From: Streptomyces ardesiacus
Lineage (GTDB): Bacteria; Actinomycetota; Actinomycetes; Streptomycetales; Streptomycetaceae
Direction: 5' to 3'
Assembly: GCF_003112575.1 (NCBI RefSeq)
Contig: NZ_BEWC01000003.1
Span: forward strand, 310,001 to 374,000
Length of the DNA: 64,000 nucleotides
Shown here: positions 20,635 to 28,139 of the stretch, in pieces
How the letters are laid out: every line of letters begins with the position of its first letter
How positions within the stretch are numbered: the stretch's first letter is position 1
The notes under the pieces: generated by a model
What the model saw: the letters and a program-made list of their open reading frames with translations, nothing else
Databases searched by the model: none
What the model was told of the DNA's origin: nothing
Program-made: the position numbers and the translations under genes

Positions 20635-21315
20635 ATGCTCAGGTTCATGTTCGTCGGTGACTCCATGACGATCGGGAGCGCCGGCGAACACACGTGGCGC
20701 TACCGGCTGTGGCAGCACCTGCGCGACTCCCACGGCCGCCCCTTCACCTTCGTCGGTCCGCGCGAGACCCTCCACGACCGGGTGACGGACGCCCCCACCT
20801 CGTACGCCTACGCCGAACCCGCCTTCCCCCGTGCCCACCTGGCCGGCTGGGGCGAGGGCTGGCACCACATGACCCCGCTGATCGGCGAGGCGGTGCGCTC
20901 CTGCCGCGCGGACGTCCTCCTGGTCTCCCTGGGCCTGATCGACCTCGGCTTCTACACCAACGCCGAGCAGACCGCCGCCAACGTCCGCGCCTTCGTGGCC
21001 GCCGCCCGCTCGGCCAACCCGCGGGTCCGCATCGCCGTGATGCCGGTCCTGCACAACATCCGGGTGGACGCCGACGAGACCTTCGCCGAGCAGGTCGCCC
21101 ACTTCAACGAACTCCTCACCAAGACCGTCACCGACCTCGACGACCCCGGCGCCCCGCTGCTGCTCGTCCCGGCCCCGCCGGCGTACGACTTCCACACGGA
21201 CACCTACGACGGCACGCACCCCAACGAGAGCGGCGAACACCGGATCGCGGAGGCGTTCGCTGAGGCGCTGTACGAGGAGTGGGGGCTGGGCGGGCCGTAC
21301 GCCGCCTGCTCGTAG
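20635..21315 (+). CDS. SGNH/GDSL-type hydrolase
   Basis: 226 residues, no signal peptide. Block I is MFVGDSMT with the catalytic serine near residue 10; block V is DGTHPNESG with the Asp/His pair near the C-terminus (about residues 200-203). Block II glycine is probably in HLAGWGEGW. At block III the usual GxND is replaced by LGLIDLG, so the oxyanion-hole asparagine is missing. It should be a cytosolic esterase or acyl hydrolase; the substrate is unknown. The ATG at 20635 gives the canonical short N-terminus. It is divergent from the propeller protein (99 bp apart). Confidence 0.85.
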   Translation: MLRFMFVGDSMTIGSAGEHTWRYRLWQHLRDSHGRPFTFVGPRETLHDRVTDAPTSYAYAEPAFPRAHLAGWGEGWHHMTPLIGEAVRSCRADVLLVSLGLIDLGFYTNAEQTAANVRAFVAAARSANPRVRIAVMPVLHNIRVDADETFAEQVAHFNELLTKTVTDLDDPGAPLLLVPAPPAYDFHTDTYDGTHPNESGEHRIAEAFAEALYEEWGLGGPYAACS

Positions 21316-21437
21316 GAGCCCCGCGCCCAGCGGCCCGCGGCGTCCTCCTTCGGGCAGGACCCGGACCTCGCCGACACCGTCCTCGGCCCCACCCCCAGGC
21401 CCGACACATTCCCCCGCGACCGACCGGCCGCACCCGC

Positions 21438-21468
21438 TTGCCTGGAGCGCACTCCACGTCGTTGGCTT
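21438..21468 (+). promoter_or_regulatory. MerR-like promoter of the aldo/keto reductase
   Basis: -35 TTGCCT (21438-21443) and -10-like TGGCTT (21463-21468) are 19 bp apart. Inside lies the palindrome TGGAGCGCACTCCA (21443-21456). An over-long spacer holding a GGAG-N4-CTCC dyad is the known layout of promoters activated by MerR-family regulators. The start codon is 7 bases after the -10, so the mRNA may be leaderless. Confidence 0.55.
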
Positions 21469-21475
21469 GGGAACC

Positions 21476-22468
21476 ATGAAGTACACGCAGCTCGGACGCA
21501 CGGGACTCAAGGTCAGCCGGCTCGTCCTCGGCACCATGAACTTCGGTCCGCAGACCGACGAGGCCGACAGTCACGCGATCATGGACGCGGCGCTGGACGC
21601 CGGCATCAACTTCTTCGACACCGCCAACGTGTACGGCTGGGGCGAGAACAAGGGCCGTACCGAGGAGATCATCGGCAACTGGTTCGCCCAGGGCGGCGAC
21701 CGGCGCGACAGGACCGTCATCGCCACCAAGGTGTACGGCAACATGGGCGCCGACGGCGAGGCGTGGCCCAACCACGACAAGCTGTCCGCCGTGAACATCA
21801 GGCGGGCGGTGGACGCGAGCCTGAAGCGCCTGCGCACCGACCACATCGACCTGTACCAGTTCCACCACATCGACCGCGCCACCGGGTTCGACGAGATCTG
21901 GCAGGCGATCGACACCCTGGTCCAGCAGGGCAAGGTGCTCTACGCCGGGTCGTCGAACTTCCCCGGGTACAAGATCGCGCAGGCCAACGAGACCGCCGCC
22001 CGGCGCGGCGGGACCATCGGCCTGGTCAGCGAGCAGTGCCTGTACAACCTGGCCGAGCGCCGCGCCGAGATGGAGGTGATCCCGGCCGCGCAGGAGTACG
22101 GCCTCGGGGTCATCCCGTGGTCGCCGCTGCACGGCGGGCTGCTCGGCGGGGTGATCAGGAAGGAGGTCCAGGGCGGGCGCCGGGCCTCCGGGCGCGCGGC
22201 CGACACGCTGGCCGACCCGGCGAAGCGGGCGCAGATCCAGGCGTACGAGGACCTGCTCGACAAGCACGGGGTGGAGCCCGGCGAGGCCGCGCTGGCCTGG
22301 CTGCTGACCCGGCCCGGCGTGACCGGCCCGATCGTGGGCCCGCGCACGGCCGAGCAGCTCGCGTCGGCGCTGCGCGCCGTGGAGCTGGAGCTGTCGGACG
22401 AGCTGCTGACCGGGCTCGACGAGGTCTTCCCGGGGCCGGGGCCGTCGCCGGAGGCCTTCGCCTGGTAG
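21476..22468 (+). CDS. Aldo/keto reductase
   Basis: 330 residues. NADPH-dependent carbonyl reductase of the TIM-barrel AKR family. The N-terminus MKYTQLGRTGLKVSRLVLGT is canonical, and the catalytic tetrad is present: Asp in NFFDTANVYG (with its Tyr), Lys in VIATKVYG and His in YQFHHID. The cofactor end is WLLTRPGVTGPIVGPRTAEQL. It resembles bacterial YajO/Kv-beta-like AKRs, but the substrate is unknown. The ATG at 21476 is chosen over an upstream TTG. A MerR-like promoter upstream suggests induction by electrophiles, thiol stress or a metal. Confidence 0.95.
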   Translation: MKYTQLGRTGLKVSRLVLGTMNFGPQTDEADSHAIMDAALDAGINFFDTANVYGWGENKGRTEEIIGNWFAQGGDRRDRTVIATKVYGNMGADGEAWPNHDKLSAVNIRRAVDASLKRLRTDHIDLYQFHHIDRATGFDEIWQAIDTLVQQGKVLYAGSSNFPGYKIAQANETAARRGGTIGLVSEQCLYNLAERRAEMEVIPAAQEYGLGVIPWSPLHGGLLGGVIRKEVQGGRRASGRAADTLADPAKRAQIQAYEDLLDKHGVEPGEAALAWLLTRPGVTGPIVGPRTAEQLASALRAVELELSDELLTGLDEVFPGPGPSPEAFAW

Positions 22469-22493
22469 CCGGGGCGGCAGCGGGGTGAGCGGG

Positions 22494-22509
22494 GGGGGCG
22501 GCCGCCCCC
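22494..22509. terminator. Bidirectional hairpin between AKR and ThpR operon
   Basis: Self-complementary 16-mer GGGGGCGGCCGCCCCC in the 48-bp space between two convergent genes. It folds as 6-bp arms with a GGCC loop and can stop transcription from both sides. Confidence 0.6.
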
Positions 22510-22516
22510 GGGCGGG

Positions 22517-22603
22517 TCAGCCGAGGGCCGCCGCCACCGCCACCACGACGAGCATCAGCACGAGCACACCGGCCATGATCCGGTTACGGGTCTTCGGGTC
22601 CAC
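22517..22603 (-). CDS. Small membrane peptide (28 residues)
   Basis: A short frame with a GTG start and TGA stop encodes MDPKTRNRIM followed by one hydrophobic helix rich in Val, Leu and Ala and ending in ALG. The charged N-terminus and single helix are the pattern of small bacterial membrane proteins. It begins 10 bp after the ThpR stop on the same strand, so it would be co-transcribed. The ribosome site is weak (GGCTCGGGGGC). The clean start, stop and hydrophobic profile argue for a real gene; function unknown. Confidence 0.55.
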   Translation of the reverse strand: MDPKTRNRIMAGVLVLMLVVVAVAAALG

Positions 22604-22613
22604 GCCCCCGAGC

Positions 22614-23186
22614 CTAACCGGAGGCGCCGAGCGGACTGCGGGCGACCGTGTCGTAACGGGGCTGCTCGCCCGGCACGCCCGAGGCGGGCAGGGTGCTGCG
22701 CACCAGCGCCAGGTCCGTCACCGTCCAGGGGGGCCCGGCGAATCCGGCCAGCGCCTCGACGCAGGGCCGTACGTCGTGCGCCTGCCGGCTGCGGGCCAGC
22801 GTCAGGTGCGCCGTGTAGCGCCGGTGCCCGTACATCGCCAGGCCCGCCCTGCGCCCCGCCGACTCCGCGCGGCCGGCCAGCAGCCGCAGCGTCGCGAGGT
22901 CGCCCTGCGCACCCGCCCACAGGGCCCTGCCGCGCCCGAACTGCCCGCCGCCGCGCAGCGCCAGCTCGAAGGGCTCGGTGCGGCGCGCCGCCCGCTCCAG
23001 GCGGGCCGACAGGTCGGGGACGAGGCCGTCGTCGACCTCGCCGTAGAAGGCGAGCGTGAGGTGCCACCCGTCCCGCCCGGTCCAGCGCAGCCCGTCCGCC
23101 GCGGGCAGCCGCCGCAGCGCGGCCACCTCGGCGGCGAGGGAGGCGGTGACGTCCTCGGGGGGCAGCACGGCGGCGAACAGTCTCAT
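22614..23186 (-). CDS. thpR: RNA 2',3'-cyclic phosphodiesterase (2H family)
   Basis: 190 residues. Two HxTx motifs, HLTLAFYG near residue 42 and HLTLAR near residue 130, place it in the 2H phosphoesterase family of ThpR/LigT. Such enzymes open 2',3'-cyclic phosphates on RNA ends, and LigT also joins 2'-5' ends. The N-terminus MRLFAAVLPPEDV is typical. A small membrane peptide gene follows 10 bp downstream. No RNA repair partner is nearby, so the biological substrate is unknown. Confidence 0.9.
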   Translation of the reverse strand: MRLFAAVLPPEDVTASLAAEVAALRRLPAADGLRWTGRDGWHLTLAFYGEVDDGLVPDLSARLERAARRTEPFELALRGGGQFGRGRALWAGAQGDLATLRLLAGRAESAGRRAGLAMYGHRRYTAHLTLARSRQAHDVRPCVEALAGFAGPPWTVTDLALVRSTLPASGVPGEQPRYDTVARSPLGASG

Positions 23187-23302
23187 GCCGGTCAGTCTTC
23201 CCCGGAGAACACGTGTACGTCCGCGCGTGCCCTGGTCACCGTGCGTATCGTTGTACCGCGCGGCTGCACTCGCGTCGGGGGCAGCCGGGGAGGAGCGCCA
23301 CG

Positions 23303-23890
23303 ATGACCGTCCTTGACGACAGGATCGAGATGGCCGAAGAGAGCACCGAGCTGACTCTGGACGTCATGTTCGAGTGGCTTGAGAAGATGCCCGTCCCCGA
23401 GGGATACAAGACCGAGATCGTCGGGGGTCACATCTTCATGACGCCGCAGCGGGACACCCACTGGGACATCATTCTGGACATCGTCGAGCAACTGCGGACC
23501 AAGTATCCCCGCAAGCGCGTGAAGTCCGACGTCCGTATGGACTACCCCGGTTATCTCAACGGTTTCGCCTCCGACGTCGTGGCCCTGGCCGAAGGAGCCC
23601 GGAAGGACGACAAGGGGCACTGGCGACCGGAGGACGTCGAGTTCGTCGCCGAGGTCGTCTCCCGGAGCACAGCCGGCAACGACCACGGACCCAAGAAGGA
23701 CGCCTACGCCGCCGCCGGTGTCCCGGTGTACCTGATCGTGGATCCCTACGCCGGGGAGTGGCACCTGCACACCCTGCCGGAGGACGGCAAGTACCACGCG
23801 TGCGTCGGCTTCGGCTTCGGCGAGGACATCGACCTCACCCGCACCGTCGTCGGCCTCACCCTCAAGACCGACGATTTCCCCCGCGGCTGA
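23303..23890 (+). CDS. Uma2-family (DUF820) putative restriction-like endonuclease
   Basis: 195 residues. After a short acidic N-terminus the protein follows the Uma2 pattern: GYKTEIVGGHIFMTP, a helix near HWDIILDIVEQL, then FASDVVALAEG, FVAEVVSRST and KKDAYAAAGVPVYLIVDP. The Asp in SDVVAL, the Glu in AEVVS and the Lys in KKDAY fit the PD-(D/E)xK nuclease core. No target or partner gene is known for the family; copies are numerous in Streptomyces and cyanobacteria. The start at 23303 has GGGGAGGAG at good spacing. Confidence 0.88.
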   Translation: MTVLDDRIEMAEESTELTLDVMFEWLEKMPVPEGYKTEIVGGHIFMTPQRDTHWDIILDIVEQLRTKYPRKRVKSDVRMDYPGYLNGFASDVVALAEGARKDDKGHWRPEDVEFVAEVVSRSTAGNDHGPKKDAYAAAGVPVYLIVDPYAGEWHLHTLPEDGKYHACVGFGFGEDIDLTRTVVGLTLKTDDFPRG

Positions 23891-23907
23891 CCGGGAACGC
23901 CCCCGTC

Positions 23908-25272
23908 CTACGCCACCGGCGCCAGCGCCTCCCGCCGGTCCCGGGGCACGAAGCGGACCTGGGGATGGCCGCGGTGCCAGCCGACGGACAGGCGGAGGTT
24001 GCCGACGCGGGCCAGGACCAGGCCGATGACGAGTGCGGCGCCGGCCGCCACCGCGCCGCCCGCGGCGAAGCCGGCCCGGGCGCCGTAGGCGTCGGTGACC
24101 CAGCCGACGATCGGGGCGCCGATCGGGGAGCCGCCGAGGAAGACCATCATGTAGAGGGCCATCACGCGGCCCCGCATGGCCGGGTCGGTGGACATCTGGA
24201 TGCTGGTGTTGGCGGTGACGTTGACCGTCATGCTGAAGACGCCGATCGGGACCATCAGCAGCGCGAAGAGCCACAACTCGGGCGCCGCCGACGCGACGAT
24301 CTCCAGGGCGCCGAAGCCGAGGGCCGCGGCGATCAGGACACGCAGCCGGGCGGTGCCGCGGCGGGCGGCGAGCAGGGCGCCGGCCAGCGAGCCGACGGCC
24401 ATGAGGGTGTTGAAGAGGCTGTACGCCCCGGCGCCCGCGTGGAAGACGTCGTCGGCGAAGGCGGAGAGGAAGACCGGGAAGTTGAAGCCGAAGGTGCCGA
24501 TGAAGCCGACCAGCACGATGGTCCAGATCAGCTCGGGGCGGCCGGCGACGTAGTGCAGGCCCTCGCGGAGCTGGCCCTTGCCGCGCGGGGCGCGCCGCAC
24601 GGCGTGCAGGTCGCGGGCGCGCATCAGCAGCAGGCAGGTGAGCGGCGCGACGAAGGACAGGCCGTTGGCGAGGAACGCCCAGCCGGTGCCCACGCCGGTG
24701 ATCATCACACCGGCGACGGCGGGACCGACCAGGCGGGCGGACTGGAAGTTGGCCGAGTTCAGACTGACCGCGTTCTGCAGTTGGTCCCGGCCGACCAGCT
24801 CGGCGACGAACGACTGCCGGGCGGGGTTGTCGAGGACGGTGGCCAGGCCCATCGCGAAGGCGGCGACGTAGACGTGCCAGACCTGGACCTGGCCGCTGAG
24901 GGTGAGGACGGCGAGGGCGAGCGCGGACAGGGCCATCGCGGACTGGGTGAACAGCAGCGTGGTCCGCTTGCGCCAGCGGTCGACCAGGACGCCGCCGTAG
25001 AGGCCGAAGAGCAGCATCGGCAGGAACTGCAGGGCGGTGGTGATGCCGACGGCGGCGGAGGAGCCGGTGAGGCTGAGGACGAGCCAGTCCTGGGCGATGC
25101 GCTGCATCCAGGTGCCGATGTTGGAGACGACCTGGCCCAGGAAGAACAGGCGGTAGTTCCTGACCTTCAGGGAGGCGAACATCGACGTCTTGCGAGGGGT
25201 CCGGGGGGTGCCGGTGGGGTCGTCGTGGCCGTCGGGTGCGGGGGCGGAAGCTGCTCCGGGTCCCGTACTCAA
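23908..25272 (-). CDS. MFS exporter (EntS-like)
   Basis: 454 residues, about 12 membrane segments. The fold starts at SLKVRNYRLFFLGQVVSNIG, with the loop motif GGVLVDRWRKR between helices 2 and 3, and GGSPIGAPIVGWVTDAYG in the second half. The pattern is that of the transmembrane secretion effector / enterobactin-exporter group. The start is a TTG at 25272 with GGAGG 9 bases before. It lies 26 bp downstream of the MarR gene on the same strand, so this is probably a self-controlled drug efflux operon. Confidence 0.9.
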   Translation of the reverse strand: MSTGPGAASAPAPDGHDDPTGTPRTPRKTSMFASLKVRNYRLFFLGQVVSNIGTWMQRIAQDWLVLSLTGSSAAVGITTALQFLPMLLFGLYGGVLVDRWRKRTTLLFTQSAMALSALALAVLTLSGQVQVWHVYVAAFAMGLATVLDNPARQSFVAELVGRDQLQNAVSLNSANFQSARLVGPAVAGVMITGVGTGWAFLANGLSFVAPLTCLLLMRARDLHAVRRAPRGKGQLREGLHYVAGRPELIWTIVLVGFIGTFGFNFPVFLSAFADDVFHAGAGAYSLFNTLMAVGSLAGALLAARRGTARLRVLIAAALGFGALEIVASAAPELWLFALLMVPIGVFSMTVNVTANTSIQMSTDPAMRGRVMALYMMVFLGGSPIGAPIVGWVTDAYGARAGFAAGGAVAAGAALVIGLVLARVGNLRLSVGWHRGHPQVRFVPRDRREALAPVA

Positions 25273-25298
25273 AAGGGTTCGCCTCCTCGCGAAAATGC

Positions 25299-25736
25299 TT
25301 ACCGGTGTGCGAGCTTCTCCAGCACGGGGGCGGCGGCGCGCAGTTTCGCCCACTCGTCCTCGTCGAGTCCCTCGACCAGCGTGGCCAGGAACGCGTTCCG
25401 CTTGCGGCGGCTCTCCTCGAGCATCACCACGGCCTGCTCGGTCTGCGTCACGACCTTCTGGCGCCGGTCCTCGGGGTGCGGCTCCAGCCGGACCAGGCCC
25501 TTGGCCTCGAGCAGGGCCACGATGCGGGTCATCGAGGGCGGCTGGACGTGCTCCTTGCGGGCCAGCTCGCCCGGGGTCGCGCTGCCGCAGTTGGACAGGG
25601 TGCCCAGCACCGACATCTCGGTGGGGCTGAGCGACTCGTCGACCCGCTGGTGCTTGAGCCGACGGGACAACCGCATCACGGCGGAGCGCAGGGAGTTCAC
25701 GGCGGCGGCGTCGTCGCCATGCTTGAGGTCCGGCAT
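25299..25736 (-). CDS. MarR-family regulator
   Basis: 145 residues. The winged helix covers about residues 30-95: LSPTEMSVLGTL, then the recognition region ATPGELARKEHVQPPSMTRI, and the wing LEPHPEDRRQKVVTQTEQ. DRRQ is the usual wing signature (DxRxx). C-terminal helices form the dimer. AAGGAAC precedes the ATG. It heads a two-gene operon with an MFS exporter and probably represses it, releasing on binding a drug. It is divergent from the small RHH gene (155 bp between starts). Confidence 0.93.
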   Translation of the reverse strand: MPDLKHGDDAAAVNSLRSAVMRLSRRLKHQRVDESLSPTEMSVLGTLSNCGSATPGELARKEHVQPPSMTRIVALLEAKGLVRLEPHPEDRRQKVVTQTEQAVVMLEESRRKRNAFLATLVEGLDEDEWAKLRAAAPVLEKLAHR

Positions 25737-25891
25737 GTTCCTTAGCGTAACTCATTAGTCTCGCGAAATACCACCGCTGGAGCGCACGTGTGCCCGTGAC
25801 GCCCGCCACTGAAACCCACAGTTCACCCGTACGAGTGAGTCGTTTCCGGAAATCGGAGCGTCACCCGGCGGGCCCGGCGACCCTCGTGCTC

Positions 25892-26074
25892 ATGGGGACC
25901 AGCGTGCTCAGCCTGCGGATGGACAGGGAGCTGCTCGACCGGCTCCGGGACCATGCCGCCAAAAGAGGAATGAGCGTCCAGGACTATGTCGTCCGGACGC
26001 TCATTCGGGATGACTTCGACGAGCGGTTCCAGTCCGCCGTGGAGGAGACGGAACGGTTCTACGGGGTCACCTGA
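25892..26074 (+). CDS. Ribbon-helix-helix (CopG/Arc-type) small protein
   Basis: 60 residues from the ATG at 25892 (MGTSVLSLRMDRELLDRLRD). The strand VLSLRMD, the helix ELLDRLRDHAAKRG and SVQDYVVRTLIRDDF match the RHH DNA-binding fold used by antitoxins and small repressors; the C-terminus is acidic (ERFQSAVEETERFYG). No toxin gene lies next to it: on its 3' side is an NCS2 permease on the other strand. It may be a lone regulator. A longer form from GTG 25790 is possible but has a low-complexity basic leader. Confidence 0.75.
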   Translation: MGTSVLSLRMDRELLDRLRDHAAKRGMSVQDYVVRTLIRDDFDERFQSAVEETERFYGVT

Positions 26075-26090
26075 GGCGGCCCCGCGGGTC

Positions 26091-27548
26091 TCACGTCAGG
26101 CCCAGGGCCGGCATCAGGTAGTAGAAGGCGAAGACCGCCGACACCACGTGCATCGCCACCGGCACCTCACGGCCCCGCCCGGAGGCCAGGCGCAGCACCG
26201 AGAAGGTGATGAAGCCCATGCCGATGCCGTTGGTGATCGAGTAGGTGAACGGCATCATCAGCATCGTCACGAAGGCCGGGATGGCGATCGTGAAGTCGGA
26301 CCAGTCGATCTCCCTGATCGAACCGGCCAGGATCAGGAAGCCGACCGCGATCAGCGCCGGGGTCGCCGCCTGGGACGGCACCATGGTGGCGACCGGCGTG
26401 AGGAACAGCGCCACGGCGAACAGCGCACCGGTGACGATGTTGGCGAAGCCGGTGCGGGCGCCCTCGCCGACACCGGCCGTGGACTCCACGAAGCAGGTGG
26501 TGGCGGAGGCGGAGCTGGCACCGCCCGCGGCGACCGCGACGCCGTCGACGAACAGGACCTTGTTGATGCCCGGCATCTGGCCCTCGCCGTCGGTCAGCTT
26601 CGCCTCGTCGCTGACGCCCATGATCGTGCCCATCGCGTCGAAGAAGCACGACAGCAGCACGGTGAAGACGAACAGGACGCCGGTCAGGACGCCGACCTTG
26701 CCGAACCCGCCGAACAGGCTGACCTGGCCGACCAGTCCGAAGTCGGGCGTGGCCACGGGGTTGCCGGGCCACTCGGGGGTGGTCAGGCCCCAGGACGGGA
26801 TCTCGGTGACGGCGTTGACGATCACCGCGATCACGGTCATCACGACGATCGAGATCAGGATGGCGCCGGGGGTCTTGCGGACGATCAGCGCGAGGGTCAG
26901 CAGCACACCCAGGACGAAGATCAGCACCGGCCAGCCGTGCAGGTGGCCGCCGACGCCGAGCTGGAGCGGGACGGTGGTCTGCGCGGCGTCCGGCATCCGG
27001 GTGATGAAGCCGGAGTCGACGAGGCCGACGATCATGACGAACAGGCCGATACCGATGGAGATGGCCTTGCGCAGGCCGTAGGGGACGGCGTTCATCACGC
27101 GCTCGCGCAGACCGGTGGCGACCAGCAGCATGACGACGAAGCCGGCCAGGACGACCATGCCCATGGCGTCCGGCCAGGACATCCGCGGAGCGAGCTGCAG
27201 GGCGACGACCGAGTTCACGCCGAGGCCCGCGGCCAGCGCGATCGGGACGTTGCCGATGACGCCCATCAGCAGGGTGGTGAAGGCGGCCGTCAGCGCGGTC
27301 GCCGTGACGAGCTGGCCGTTGTCGAGCTGGTGGCCGTACATGTCCTTCGCGCTGCCCAGGATGATCGGGTTCAGCACGATGATGTAGGCCATCGCGAAGA
27401 AGGTGGCGAAGCCGCCTCGGATCTCACGGGGCAGGGTGCTGCCGCGCTCGGAGATCTTGAAGTAACGGTCGAGACCGTTCTGCGGGGGCCGCCGGTCCTC
27501 CGGCGGCTCGGGGGACGGGGGGACCTTGGCGGTGGCCGAGGTGGACAT
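26091..27548 (-). CDS. NCS2/AzgA-type nucleobase permease
   Basis: 485 residues, about 12-13 membrane segments. Family marks: GGFATFFAMAYIIVLNP, ALAAGLGVNS, LFVMIVGLVDSG, FFDAMGTIMGVSDEA and SSASATTCFVESTAGVGEGARTG (written here in parts: substrate-site VES and GEGARTG). This is the AzgA/YicO branch, proton-linked importers of adenine, guanine or hypoxanthine. A consensus-like promoter (27607-27635) lies upstream. It stands alone, and the exact nucleobase is unknown. Confidence 0.93.
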   Translation of the reverse strand: MSTSATAKVPPSPEPPEDRRPPQNGLDRYFKISERGSTLPREIRGGFATFFAMAYIIVLNPIILGSAKDMYGHQLDNGQLVTATALTAAFTTLLMGVIGNVPIALAAGLGVNSVVALQLAPRMSWPDAMGMVVLAGFVVMLLVATGLRERVMNAVPYGLRKAISIGIGLFVMIVGLVDSGFITRMPDAAQTTVPLQLGVGGHLHGWPVLIFVLGVLLTLALIVRKTPGAILISIVVMTVIAVIVNAVTEIPSWGLTTPEWPGNPVATPDFGLVGQVSLFGGFGKVGVLTGVLFVFTVLLSCFFDAMGTIMGVSDEAKLTDGEGQMPGINKVLFVDGVAVAAGGASSASATTCFVESTAGVGEGARTGFANIVTGALFAVALFLTPVATMVPSQAATPALIAVGFLILAGSIREIDWSDFTIAIPAFVTMLMMPFTYSITNGIGMGFITFSVLRLASGRGREVPVAMHVVSAVFAFYYLMPALGLT

Positions 27549-27606
27549 GCGGGGACCTCATCACCAACAGGTTCCCCCACGGCCTTGTCGGTGTTCCTCT
27601 TGGTGT

Positions 27607-27635
27607 TTTCTACGAATGAAAGCGGTCAGAGACAA
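27607..27635 (-). promoter_or_regulatory. Housekeeping-type promoter of the NCS2 permease
   Basis: On the minus strand, -35 TTGTCT (27635-27630) and -10 TAGAAA (27612-27607) with a 17-bp spacer, a near-consensus vegetative (HrdB) promoter. The leader to the ATG is about 50-55 bases and contains no obvious riboswitch fold. Confidence 0.65.
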
Positions 27636-27741
27636 ACGGGTTCAGTATGAACGTATGAGCCGCAGATCGCTATCTCCGCGCGTAGACCCGGGGTGGTGCC
27701 GCGCCGTCAACCCGTCCGCGCGCTCCTCGTAAGCTGTACGC

Positions 27742-28029
27742 ATGACGAAGTGGACACCCACGCACGAGGCACCGGAGCCCCTGGAGGGCCCCGTGGTACC
27801 GACCGTGGTCGGCGGCACCGTCCTCTGGTTCGTCCTCTTCCTGGTGCAGCTCCCCTTCTACGGCTGGTTCGACGACCACGGGCACGCCTGGTGGGTGTGG
27901 ACCTGCCTGGCCGGTGCCGGTCTCGGCCTGATCGGCATCTGGTACGTCCGGGGGCGCGACGCCGCGCTCAAGCGGCAGGCCGCCGCACGGGACGGCGAGG
28001 GCACGCGGGCGGATCACCCCACCGCCTAG
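27742..28029 (+). CDS. DUF2530 small membrane protein
   Basis: 95 residues with two membrane helices (VGGTVLWFVLFLVQLPFY and WVWTCLAGAGLGLIGIWYV) and a short acidic loop with histidines between them, then a basic tail (RGRDAALKRQ). It matches the actinobacterial DUF2530 family, function unknown. A TAAGCT -10-like box at 27730-27735 ends 6 bases before the ATG, so the mRNA may be leaderless. It is divergent from the NCS2 permease. Confidence 0.85.
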   Translation: MTKWTPTHEAPEPLEGPVVPTVVGGTVLWFVLFLVQLPFYGWFDDHGHAWWVWTCLAGAGLGLIGIWYVRGRDAALKRQAAARDGEGTRADHPTA

Positions 28030-28139
28030 TACCGGGGTAGTACCGGGGCAGCAGACCGCGCCGGAACCCCTCGTACCCAGGTCGGATCTTCGCCCTGCCC
28101 GGTGGGTGGAGGGGCGGAACCGCACGTACCGTCGAATGC

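Noticed and set aside
25737..25760. MarR operator CTAATGAG/TTACGCTAAG before the MarR-MFS operon
   Set aside because: Symmetry is weak (only outer CTA/TAG pairs match), so I did not list it as a site.
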